From assembly GCA_000310025.1 (NCBI GenBank), contig FN649735.1, forward strand, positions 2,090,845 to 2,154,844: DNA of 64,000 nt, given 5' to 3'. Position 1 is the first letter of the stretch. The number at the start of each line of letters is the position of its first letter. This document shows positions 48,701 to 58,631 of the stretch, in pieces. Below the pieces are notes generated by a model, which did no database searches, had not been told where the DNA came from, and saw nothing but the letters and a program-made list of their open reading frames with translations. This DNA is from Ectocarpus siliculosus. Taxonomy: Eukaryota > Sar > Phaeophyceae > Ectocarpales > Ectocarpaceae. The position numbers and the translations under genes are program-made.

Positions 48701-51700
48701 ATGGTATCGTATATGTTACTGTTTCTGTAGTCCGGGCCACCATCCTTTTGATTGGCCCACTAACTCTTGCCAGTCCCCCATCCTCATGGCCGTATTTCAC
48801 CCATCTGCGCGTTTGATCCACCACTCTCAAGGTCCTCGCGCAGAGAACCTACGACGCGCAGCTGGCGGGTCTGCACTGGGGCGTGTCGCGCCACACGTGC
48901 GGGTACGTGCTACAGGTGTCGGGCTTCAGCCAGAAGATCGACCTCCTGCTGCAGCAGGTACGGAGCAGGAGAGCAGGGGCGTGTGCTCAATAGCCGTGCA
49001 TGCCGTAGTCAGCCGTTAGACCATTGACCTCGCGTCCGGGACGGGGCACGCCGGGTGGGATCTCACCGGGCCAGGCTCTCACATGACCAAGCGCGAGGCG
49101 ACGTGAGGTATTCGGCGAGTAGCATGGAGGGAGCAGGGGGAAAAGAAGGGCATTTGCTTCCAACCGGCCCTCCGCTTCCACCCGCCTGCACGCCCACCAC
49201 CAGCGTTTAAGAGAGAAGGAACTGACCGCCGATCCATGTATAGCGTCAATGTGTTCTTTTGTAGGGTATCGTATGGTACATGTAGAGGTCACATGAGTGT
49301 TCGAGTGGCTGGCGATTGTAACCCAGCATGAAGAAGCTCGTTCGCCCTGTGCTTGTTTCGGTTCTCGCCCCCATGTATTGATTGTTGCCCGCTTGATGGT
49401 GCGAAAGCAGAAAGAGAGAGTTGATGATGGCTAACCTTCGTCTATTTCCTGTTGAGACACACTGACGACACCATCCATATCCATATCCATATCCATATCC
49501 ATATCCATGATCTGGCTCAACGTGACGACAACAACAGGTGGTAGAGGCGTTTCTCGACCCGGTTGCGGCGGCGGGGGGCCCGGAAGAGTTCGCGAAGCAG
49601 TTTCAGCTGGCCAAAGAGCGGGCCCTGATGCGCACCAAGAGCTGGGTCATGAGCCGCCCCGACGAGGTTGCTCACTACTACACTGGCTTGGCCTTGTGAG
49701 TTTTGCGGCACACGTGACGAGAAAGGTGTACCCCGTTTTGGGTGTAGTTGGTCTCTGCGTCCGCGTCAGTTGGACCAGTACGGGTATTAGAAGGTACTGA
49801 GCGGAGACCGGGACGTTTTTTAATGTGAAGACAGCAGCAACAACAACATTTGTCATGTCTCGACGTTTGGCCGATTGTCGCGTCAGAGATATGTAGATGG
49901 TTGGCTTACTACTGTTGATGCGTTCAGCGTAACAAGAATCCCTGAGGTTGTCGTCGTGTCAGCGCCCCGTTGGCCCGCGGTGTCGGTTTTTCCTGCCACT
50001 GCTTGTCAAACGAGTACACAGATTGTATGCATACAGATACGGCAATGTCGTGACTCCTGCTTGAAAGAATAATCGGTCTCCTTTGTTTTTGGTATTGCAG
50101 TAGAAAACGTTTGGCGCGTGATATATAGACAAAAAAAAATCCCACGCTCGATTCGTCCGTGTCACCTGTGTGGTAATTTTCCATATTTATGAGACACTTT
50201 CATCGAATTTGCCCCCGTCCGTGACCTATCTCGTTTCCCCTTCGTTTGTTGTTGTCCTCGTTGCTTCTTTTCGTTGGCTGTGGGGAGTATTTGTCATCAG
50301 AGGTCCCTGTTTGGTGCCGGTTGAATACATAGTGCCAGTGGTTTCGGCGGGCACACACTGAATATCCAAATCAAGGTTAATGCTTTGAACAGTGCCGGTC
50401 GGTCCGGTATAGTGCCGGTCAATTCTCTGGGCACATACCGGCACTATACAGGGATCTCTGCGGCGGAACACGCAGCTCACGTACCTTTCGCAACGTGCGT
50501 GCTGCGCCTTGCGCAGGAAGCTATCCGACGACCTCGTCCCCGACCCTGGGCACATTAAGGCGGCCGAAGCCACCAACCTGGAGGAATGCCTGTCGCAGCA
50601 CAAGGAGGCTCTGGCCAAGGTGCTTCCCGTAGGCCTCGTGTACGGAAACACTTCTCAAGACGACGCCAGAAGGATCTGGAAGACGGTGAGGGAGAGAGGG
50701 GGGCGGGGGGCGGGGCGGGTACTCTTTGCATGCGTTGTTAGTGGTCAGACCATTCGGTACCCTTCGTCGTACCTCCTTTTAGCCCGGAGAGGAGGGGGGT
50801 GTACTCATTGCCTTGCATGCCGTGGTCGTTAGACCGTTTACCTCGCAACCCTGCAAAGCCGGGACGGAGCACGCCGGGTTTTCACCGGACCAGGCTAATA
50901 GCACATCACCAAGCGCGAAGCGCCGTGAGGTATTCGGCGGGGGGGGGCGGGGGGGGGGGGGGGAGAACAACGATAACAATAAGGGTCCCCCAATTGAGGC
51001 CTGGTAGCCTTTGTCGACGATACACACTCCGACCACTGTCTTGTTGCTCCCCCGACCCACCCACTCCCTTTTTGGCTAATCACGCAGATGACGGAAAGGC
51101 TGGACGCTGCGGGTTGCCCCCCTCTCCCCGAGGATGAGTACCCCCGCTCGCTCACAAGGCCTCCTGCCTAGAGGCAAGCGGGTCAACCTCCGGCTGGACG
51201 TCCCGAACAGACACGATGAGAACTCGTCAGCGGTTGCTTACTTCCAGGTGCGTGTGCGTGTGTGTGTGTGTTTTCCACGAAGGTGACGTCCGTCTTTGTG
51301 CGCCTTTGGTGGCCCATCATCGTCCCGATGGGTCCATTATCATCCCGATGGGTCCATAGTCATCCCGATGGGTTCATCATCGTCCCGATTGGGCCATGAT
51401 TGGTCCCATCAAAGGCAAGTGTCTGTTTTTTCGGGTAGATTAGTGGGGGTCCTGGACCTTAATGTCTTTTTTGGCTCCACTGTCACCGGGTTTTGTCCTT
51501 TCCTTCTTGTCGTCGCGTCCCATGTGTACGCGCTCGTCTACAATCCGAGACAGCAAAAATAGAGCAATAATGAAAGTGCTGGCACATTTTTTGGTCGTGA
51601 TTTCGTTGAGAACACAACCGCCGCAATCAGTGTTTACTGGCTGTCGCCCGTGCGCATCAATGTGCGTGTGTGGTCCGACTATGTCGATTGTCACGAACAG

Positions 51701-51804
51701 CTTGGAGAGCGCGACGAAAGAAGGGCCGCCACGTTACTCCTGCTGAGCCAGATGATGCGGGAACCGTGCTTCACGGAGCTGCGGACCAAGCAACAAATCG
51801 GGTG

Positions 51805-51865
<61 letters not shown>

Positions 51866-54800
51866 CTCTGCCTTCCTTAATCTAGCTGGCTTCACGCGTT
51901 GCTCCTGGGACAACGGTAGATACGATTGTGTGTTTGTTTTTCGAGAAGTTGATCGTACTCCTCGTGGAATTATCAACATGCTTCGTGCTGCTTGGGCCGA
52001 GGCCGCGTGCTTCTATTCGTGGCAAGGCGCTGCGTGGCGGCGTGGGGAGATATATGACCATGCTCTTGCCGCTGTTTCTGCCGTTGTTTACGTTCTGTCT
52101 TGTTTTGGAAGGGTGGATGAGCGGTGGAAGTATTTTTCTACCCTGCAGCCCTTGTGTTTCGGTTTTCGGTTTCAGCGCCCCCTCCCCGGCGTCTCCCCCC
52201 CCGGCGCGCTCTCCCGAGCCTCCTATTCCCTTACCCTGCCCTCAACCTGTAGAGCCCGGTGCCGACCCTGTACATGGCGGATGCGGGAGGCCTAGCCTTT
52301 GTTGCGTAACAAGCACCTTCGGACGCCCTCTTTCGTTTCCAGGCGCCCAACATTAACATCTTATCGTGATCCATGCGCCCAACGCAAGCATGAAAGACTT
52401 TCATCCCATCCCCTCCGACTGTTGTTATATCTCGAACGGGTACAGTAGTATTTCTTTGATTGTACGTATTTTTGGTGTATTTCCTGACGATCTTATCGTG
52501 ATCGTCGTCTGGGTCGAGCAGGTACATCGTGTCCAGCGGGGTCCACAACTACGGCAGGGGGGCAAGGCAGCTCGGGTTCTCCGTGCACGCCCTGTCCAAG
52601 ACCCTCGGCCCCGATGAGATCTGCTCGCGCATCGACGCCTTCCTGCCGCAATTCCGAGAGCTAGTTCGCAACATGTCCGATGAGGTGCGTTTTGGGTGTA
52701 CCGGGGGTTGTTGGGGCGCGGGGCGGGGGGCGGGGGGGGGAGAAGAGACTTTGGTTTGTCTTCCGAAGCCCGTTTTCGATTTGTCTGCGTGAGGCAGGAG
52801 AGTGCAAAGTTGTGAACTTCAGCGGCGGAAAGTTGATTCACAATTGTATGAGACGCCAGCGACATGAGGTGACTGATCTTGCACTTTTGAAAAAAATCTA
52901 GGGCGCTGTGTGTACCTCACAATCAAGTCCCGAACTTGCTGTCTTGGCTGTCTTTTCTTCTTGCTGTGCAGTTTTGTTAGGGTGCCACCGCATTCGCGGT
53001 TGGTTGGTTGTTGAGATATCCGCACAAGAAAGCTGTGTGTGATATGATGTACCACTTTCTTTCTTTTCATTTTGTCTTCTGCTGTGGGCAGGAGTTCGAC
53101 ATGCACGTGGGCAGCCAGGTGTCGAAGCAGCTAGAGCCCCCGACCAAGGCCGATGCAGAGTTCGGCTTGATTCTCGGCGAGGTATGGTGCGTCGGCGTCA
53201 TTGTCACGAATGGACTATTCTATTCTATTCTAGTCATGACCATCGTTCTTCGGGACGCGATCAATCGATCGTGTCGTATTGCAACTTCGAAGGCATGCTA
53301 ATATTTGCGGATTGCTGCGTACAAACGAAATATTTCGTCTAAGAGAAAAATAGGGTCAAGTAATTTTACGAAAAATAAGAAATCATCGGAATATTCCTTG
53401 GCGCATACAAGGGCATGTGTGATCTGAACCCCCCAAATGAAAAAGGAAGTAAATCTCCGGGCTACATGTACTGTAGCAAAAAACAAAATGTAGGCGGTCC
53501 TGACCCATTGCTCGTGGTGAGAGAAAAGAGCTGTGGTGAACAATATCCTTTTCTCAGACCGTCAAAGGGCAGATGAAGCTACGTACGTACATGACGCGGA
53601 TTGCAGGTAGGCTTGTTTACGAACAGGTAGGAGTGGCAAACAGCGGAGATGATAGGGGATTCCATCCAACCCCCCTTTCAGTACACTCCCCCCCCCCCCG
53701 CCGCCCCCGGTGTTTGCCATCGGGGTTGGGTTTTCGTCGCTTGGCAACGACGTTGTAAAACAAGCCCCCCCCTCGGTGTTTGCCATCGGGATTGGGTTTT
53801 CGTCGCTTGGCAACGACGTTGTAAAACAAGCCAATTCACTTCGTGAGCTTGGCTACCAGGTTGCCGGGGGTTTTTTGCCTTTGTTTTTTTTGGCGGTTTA
53901 ACCATGAATGGTGGTCGAGTAGATCATGTTGTGCGGGGTCGAGAACCCTCACTCCGCGCAAGGGGGATGATCGCACCACGTTGTGTTAAAATGGTCAAGC
54001 ATCCTCGAGGCAGTTACACAGTGCTTACAACTGTCTCTGGAAGTGAAAGCACCAGAAAATAAAGTAAGTCATACGTAGCTGTCATCCGTACGCAAGGAAG
54101 TAAGCACAATATGCCGAACACCCTTAGCAGGATGCAGCTCACCCTTCATGCGACTCGCCAAATACCTCACGGCGATTCGCGCTTGGTGATGTGAGAGCCT
54201 GGTCCGGTGAGAACCCGGCGTGCTCCGTCCCGGCCTTGTAGGGATGCGAGGTCAATGGTCTAACGACTACGGCATGCACGACTATGAGTACACCCCCCCC
54301 CCCCGTTCTCTCCGTGTGCCGCGTGATAACGTTGACGTTGCGAAAAGGTTTTCTCGGGCGACCTCAAATGGGACCGGGCGGCGGTGAAGGCTGAGCTGCT
54401 CAAGACCATCACCCGACAAGAGGTGTTGGCCCTTCTAGGTGGCGAGATGCTGGATGGCGATGGCGCCAAGCGCGTGAGTGTGTCTCTGGTGTTTTCTTCG
54501 CGTTGCTGCCGGGGAGGTAGACACTAATTAATGTTGTTCGTTCTTCTGTACGTGAAAGCTTGCTTGGCGTGAGAGGATGATGATCTCACTGCTGCTGTGG
54601 CAGCTAGCCGGGCATGGATGTGGAGGACTCAAATCCTCAAGCAGTAGTGTCCTGCAGTGTTTCGGCGTCACGTGGGTATGGGGTGTACCCCGTTTTCACC
54701 CGAACGGTTGATGCCATGGGCCGAGTTTTGATGGTTTGTTTTCCTCCCCCTTTGTGTCGATTCACCTCTACCTTCACCACCGAACCAAACCCACATACAA

Positions 54801-56000
54801 CACGACACGACACACGGTGTGTCGTCTGTGAGTTTGGTTATAGGTGGTGGACGTAGAGGCTAATAAACAATACAGAGGAGGATGACAAAAAAAAAATCAA
54901 TACTCGGCCCGTGGCATCAGCCGTTCGGGTGCAAGCGGAGCACACCCTCTTGCGCACGCGATGCTAAACCACATGTTTGTCCCAGGCCCAGTGCGACATC
55001 GACAAGGACATCGGCAACGACAACTCCATGTGTTTGACGTTTCAACGCCGGCTAAAGCTGTGCCGTGGCAGTGATGTGCTTACATACGTGTTGTCTTGTT
55101 TGTGTTCAAGCCTTGCTTGCTTTTCGGTTGATGTGCAGTTTTGGTTCCCTGCCTCTAACCACGCGAACAACGCGGAATTTTCGGCCAGTTTCAGAAGCAG
55201 CCGTTTATGATGCTTGCCGTGGACGCCCTTAGACATTTTGGGGGTTATCGCTTTTGCCAGTCTGCCGGTCGCGCTCTCCCTGTGTTGTGTTTGTGCGGTG
55301 CCCTCGACTAGCTTTGTTGACTGCAAAAAGCAAGTCATGTACCAGTCGGACGCTGGTCAACCATTTCCAACTGCCTGCGAAGAACGTTTGTTTCCTTTCC
55401 GAGAGGACGAAAAAACAACTTGAGCCTCAAAAAAACTTTCCGACTTGTAAGAATGGCTGCACAAGAATCGGCCTTGGTGGCGAATGTTTTTTGCTTGTTG
55501 TACGTTCGCTACAACAACGACAGTGAGTCCCATGCCCTTCGTGAGCGACGGTTGCGGTACACGGTAGCGACCGCGCACGAGTCCTGCTTTCCCTACTCGC
55601 GCGCTGTAGAATGATCGTTACGCGTAGTGCGGACGTTGGCTCTTACTGCTGTAGCTCGGCACGCTCGTTGTGCTTTTAGATGCACTCATTGGTACGGCAT
55701 AATGTGTGACTTGGTTCTTTTGTACTCCTACGATATGCTACATCTTACGTGCGTGCAGCTGAACGTGCTGGTATACGGCAAGAACCACCCAAGACCAGAG
55801 CACAGCTCAGAGGACGAAACGTGAGTGCCGTTTTTGGCTGTTTTTTGTTGTCGCTGGCAGTGGGGCGAGTGCCGCGGGTGAAAAAAGACATTTTCAATGC
55901 ACTAGCTGTAGATCCTTGCGAGGCGTCCTGGGAGAGACGTGGTTGATTTGATGTGGAACTGTCTCGGCGAAAACATGCACGCGAAAATTGTCGTGCCAAG

Positions 56001-56058
<58 letters not shown>

Positions 56059-56529
56059 TCGTTGTTTTCCCCCTATCGTTTATGGGACGGGAGCGGACCA
56101 CCTTCTTTGTGGTGAGGCTTGATGAACACGCCCTCCCGCTCTTTTGGCCATCCTTGTTGCTTCGTTCTCAGTTCTACTGTTTGCGTGCCATGGTCTACTG
56201 TAGGAACACCCCCCGCTAGGTTGAACCTTGCGGTTGGGTGGAGAGATGAAATCACACGTCGGTGGGTTTAGGCTGTAGTTTTGGCACTGTCTCGTGAGAA
56301 ACAAACTGAGTACGAACACAAATACTCATGTAGCGATGCCCTTGTCCCCGTCAAGTCGCAACTTGTCCGTGTGCTGATGTTCCTTCTCCCACCCTCGACG
56401 CTTTCCACGGAATGCAGAACGGCGATCGAACTGGTCCCGGAGACCCTCCAGGCCTTCACGCGAACCCTGGCAATGCAGGACACGACGGTGACTCCTCAAC
56501 AGGCCATCGCCAACGCCGCATCATCGTAA
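36649..56529 (+). CDS. IDE: Insulysin / insulin-degrading enzyme-like M16A metallopeptidase
   Basis: M16A peptidases degrade small peptides inside a closed zinc-dependent chamber. Exons: 36649-37054, 38040-38152, 38533-38659, 39482-39608, 40085-40217, 41726-41812, 42466-42597, 43885-44076, 44403-44576, 45228-45389, 46274-46473, 46824-47047, 47304-47416, 48144-48233, 48832-48957, 49538-49695, 50517-50685, 51088-51247, 51701-51801, 52522-52684, 53092-53181, 54348-54473, 55759-55820 and 56418-56529. About 1180 residues are visible (human IDE 1019). Zinc ligands are complete: HFLEH (207-211) and Glu288 in AVDSED. GHEGPGSLYAAL, EPCFTELRTKQQIGY and YGVPY are family blocks. Roughly 33 expected residues between exons 10 and 11 are missing, probably in the gap at 46050-46149. 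Exon 18 carries one extra base. Introns 4 and 6 start with GC. Residues 1-135 extend beyond the family start and look like a targeting presequence; 36598 is an alternative start. Confidence 0.93.
38922..38959. repeat. (GCT)n trinucleotide repeat
   Basis: About twelve GCT units in insulysin intron 3. Another CTG run lies at 42025-42051 in intron 6. Confidence 0.9.
39673..39735. repeat. (GA)n microsatellite
   Basis: About 31 GA units in insulysin intron 4, starting 64 bases after the GC donor at 39609-39610. Confidence 0.95.
40628..41646 (+). mobile_element. 5'-truncated LINE (non-LTR retrotransposon), 3' end of ORF2
   Basis: In insulysin intron 5, sense. The frame beginning near 40690 gives KELEAAQMKAAKIIVGCSKR, TSNATVRAELGIQSL, KLTWQYRMCGMGEERLPK and KKRGRQPTEWVKVVEDVW. 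This looks like the region after the reverse transcriptase domain in algal non-LTR elements. After a stop (41125) and a frame change it continues CEDRVHVVAECPWYEEE, an H-x4-C type zinc motif, then RLGKTFLSHLWQSRKER. The reverse transcriptase core and endonuclease are absent, so it is dead on arrival. It ends with the shared tail GGTCTAACCGCTAAGGCATG, AACATAAGAGT and a C run (41633-41646), 79 nt before exon 6. Confidence 0.82.
43548..43612 (-). repeat. Short interspersed repeat, copy 2
   Basis: Reverse complement of the sequence at 3892-3964 with a few differences, in insulysin intron 7. Confidence 0.65.
44618..44715 (-). repeat. Tail copy of the poly(C)-tailed retroposon in insulysin intron 9
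   Basis: The minus strand carries CGTCCTCTCGAGGACGCGTG, GTCTAACCGCTAAGGTATGC and a C-rich end (G run 44618-44628 on the plus strand). It is antisense to the gene with the tail 41 nt from the exon 9 donor. It is 5'-truncated like the LINE end. Confidence 0.8.
46050..46149. other. Assembly gap of 100 N in insulysin intron 10
   Basis: Exactly 100 N, with a C run directly to the right (46150-46169). The protein lacks a segment that M16A enzymes have at this point, so the missing sequence probably includes one exon whose length is a multiple of three. Confidence 0.95.
47945..48095 (+). repeat. SINE-like repeat with CAA tail, copy 2
   Basis: Begins AAAGGTGACCCCTCATTGGG; contains TCAGTTGGACCAGTACCAAT, AAGGTACTGAGCGTAGACCG, and ends ATGTGAAGACAAAAGCAACA. 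Matches 49718-49850 over most of its length. In insulysin intron 13. Confidence 0.75.
48975..49130 (-). repeat. 5'-truncated copy of the poly(C)-tailed retroposon in insulysin intron 15
   Basis: The plus strand reads GTGCATGCCGTAGTCAGCCG, TTAGACCATTGACCTCGCGT, GGGACGGGGCACGCCGGG and GAGGTATTCGGCGAGT, matching the last ~150 bases of the 530-bp element in reverse. Antisense, with the tail about 17 nt from the exon 15 donor. Confidence 0.8.
49474..49508. repeat. (ATATCC)n hexanucleotide repeat
   Basis: Almost six perfect ATATCC units, about 30 bases before exon 16 of insulysin. Confidence 0.95.
49718..49850 (+). repeat. SINE-like repeat with CAA tail, copy 3
   Basis: Begins AAAGGTGTACCCCGTTTTGG; contains TCAGTTGGACCAGTACGGGT, AAGGTACTGAGCGGAGACCG, and ends TTTAATGTGAAGACAGCAGC with CAA units. 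In insulysin intron 16. Confidence 0.75.
50407..50449. repeat. Perfect 13-bp inverted repeat
   Basis: GTATAGTGCCGGT and ACCGGCACTATAC, spacer 17 bases, in insulysin intron 16 about 70 bases before exon 17. Further AGTGCCGGT words lie just upstream. Confidence 0.75.
50698..50945 (-). repeat. Two nested or tandem copies of the poly(C)-tailed retroposon end in insulysin intron 17
   Basis: A short tail piece (TACTCTTTGCATGCG, GGTCAGACCATTC) follows the G run at 50698-50719. A longer copy starts at about 50794 (GTGTACTCATTGCCTTGCAT, AAGCCGGGACGGAGCACGCC, GTGAGGTATTCGGCG) and ends in another G run from 50937. Antisense; the first tail is 12 nt from the exon 17 donor. Confidence 0.78.
51311..51400 (+). 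repeat. ~21-bp minisatellite
   Basis: Four to five units of CATCATCGTCCCGATGGGTC type, with unit variants, in insulysin intron 18. Confidence 0.85.
51807..51866. repeat. (TC)n then (GT)n microsatellite next to a splice donor
   Basis: About 23 TC units followed by GT units, starting five bases after the exon 19 donor (GT at 51802-51803) of insulysin. Confidence 0.95.
53690..54304 (+). repeat. Full copy of the ~530-bp poly(C)-tailed retroposon, with a 5' tandem duplication
   Basis: Matches 12951-13490 in reverse over about 530 bases. Its first ~65 bases (TTTGCCATCGGGGTTGGGTT, CGCTTGGCAACGACGTTGTA) are repeated twice in tandem. It ends GTCTAACGACTACGGCATGC, TATGAGTACA and a C run to 54304. It lies in insulysin intron 21, sense, with the C tail 43 nt upstream of exon 22. 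Confidence 0.85.
56003..56056. repeat. (GA)n microsatellite
   Basis: About 27 GA units in insulysin intron 23. Confidence 0.95.
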
Positions 56530-58631
56530 TCATCGCTGGCCGGCGCAAACAGCGCTTAGTTGTTGGAGCCAGGTTGTTGTCATCATATCGCCACGGACAC
56601 GGTGCAGCAGTTTCTCCGTGAGATGGTAAATACCGCCCTTGGCCAGCACGATAGACAGCGACAAGCACCACGGGACGTGGGTGGAGCAACCCATCACGCA
56701 CTCTCTTTCGTTCCGTTTTTTCCAGGATTGGCGGCTTGATTTACCCCGCAGAGTAAGCGAATGAGCTCTTGAAGCGGAAATTCTGTGAAACACGATGTAG
56801 CGTGGCAGCGTGTTGCCGGGTTGCCTGTGTAGCCCGGGTTCTTGTCTAGTTTCCTCACGAAATGTTGTTGATGGAATGGTGTTTGTTTAGTGTACCAATG
56901 CCTTCTGTCGATGTGATAACTTTGCAAGGATGTTCGAGCATCCAAAGGAGAGACCAGCTTTGAAACGCAACAATCGACACCTGCTGCCTTACACAAGCAG
57001 GATCCCTTACGCGGGAAAACAGTCATGTGCGTGTTTACATGCCACGCTCGAGGAGCACGTCGGGCGTTCGGTGTAATGTAAGTATTCTGTGCTTGGAAGT
57101 ATTGTAGTTATTTTCCAGCAATACTCTCCTGGTCAGTGTGAAGGGGTGGGTGAGTCCAATCCGGCCGCGGAACAGGATTAGGATTAGTTTCCAGCGTGTT
57201 TAACCATTGTCAACAGACAGTACTCCGGTGTCTAGTGCTGGCGGCGTGTCGAGCTGCTCAAGTGGTCTCCGTGTTTTTACTACTTTTTGGGGGAGATGAT
57301 TGAACAACGGTTGTTACTTTTATGGTGTCGCCAATAAGTACACGGACCCACGGATCAGCTTGTTTTCATGCCACGGCCAAAATTGTGCGAAACCATTTCG
57401 GGCCCACGGAGCGAGAGGAAAGACAGTAGTCACGGGAAAAAAACATCGTTGATCTCTTTTCGTGCCGCTGGTGTGTCTGGGCCACTAACGTGCGCCACAG
57501 CTCGACAGGTGTCTCAACACGGGAACAATCACTCCACGGCACAAGTTGTTGTTCTCACATTTGCTCTTAGTCCACAAAAATGGGGAGCCCGTGGCCGCAA
57601 ACACCCGGCACGTACGACGCCGCGGGGAAACAAAACAAAAATAGGGTACAAACCACTCGAGTGTATATGATGTAACCTTTTTTCATCGCCGAAGCACCGC
57701 AGCTACCAACACCCCGAAGCCCTTCGGTTGCTCATCAGTCATCAGTTCTGTACTTGACAAAGCCCGTTCGGCAACTGCCCCTTGAAAGCCTCAACCAAGG
57801 TGCATCCTTTGCCACCCGTACCAAAAGCGTCAAGACATAGACTGGGAGGCTCTTCCTCTCTAATTCATCCACGAGTGGGCTGAGAAAAGTACCGCACCTG
57901 TCTATTATACTAATGCGTGTCATCTCGCAACGGGACCGGTTGTGAATCTAACGAGATCACTGGTGGCGACGTGCGCCGCCCTAAATCCTCAGTAGGAAAA
58001 GGCTAGAGAGCGCTATCAAGAGAGCCAAAACGTCTTGAGCTTTCTCTGATATCTCTGTACGGACGGCGGTTGCTTTTTTCTGTGCATTGTGAGCCAAACC
58101 ACACTCTTCGACAGTACCCCAAAACTTTCACCTAAGACTCGAGTCGCCGACAGACAGAGGTGCCACGAACGCCGTCGAAACCCAGACAACTCAAGCTACG
58201 GAACATACCTCTCCATCTAAAAACGCGCCCTTCCCTCCGAGATTCGGTGTTGTCTGCGGCCTCAATGTCCCCACGCAAAAACCCACAGGAAGCCAAGAAC
58301 GACACAGGGGGCCGATGCCAAAGCAGTTTAGTGCCTGCCGGGCTTCTTTATTAAAAAGCACAGAAAAGGTCTGCTCTCACGTGTATCCTGACCCCGAAAG
58401 CTTGACTGATTGCACAGGCGTCGACTTTCGCACCAGTACAAACACAAACTCGTTCAGGGGAGATGACATTATTAGATTAACTGCCCGGTACGTCAAAATC
58501 TCAAAGCCCACGAAGCTCTTGTAACAGCCAGAACGACCAACTTCGCCAGTTCCAGTGCGCTCTGCTGTGATGCTAGTCACAGCATCATGTGTCAAACAGG
58601 AGAAGGACGGTCGATATTTCAACCTCTCCGT
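56530..58631. other. Intergenic region after insulysin
   Basis: Two kilobases with no supported gene. The beginning should be the insulysin 3' UTR. The plus-strand frame at 57368-57670 has no recognisable features. Confidence 0.5.
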
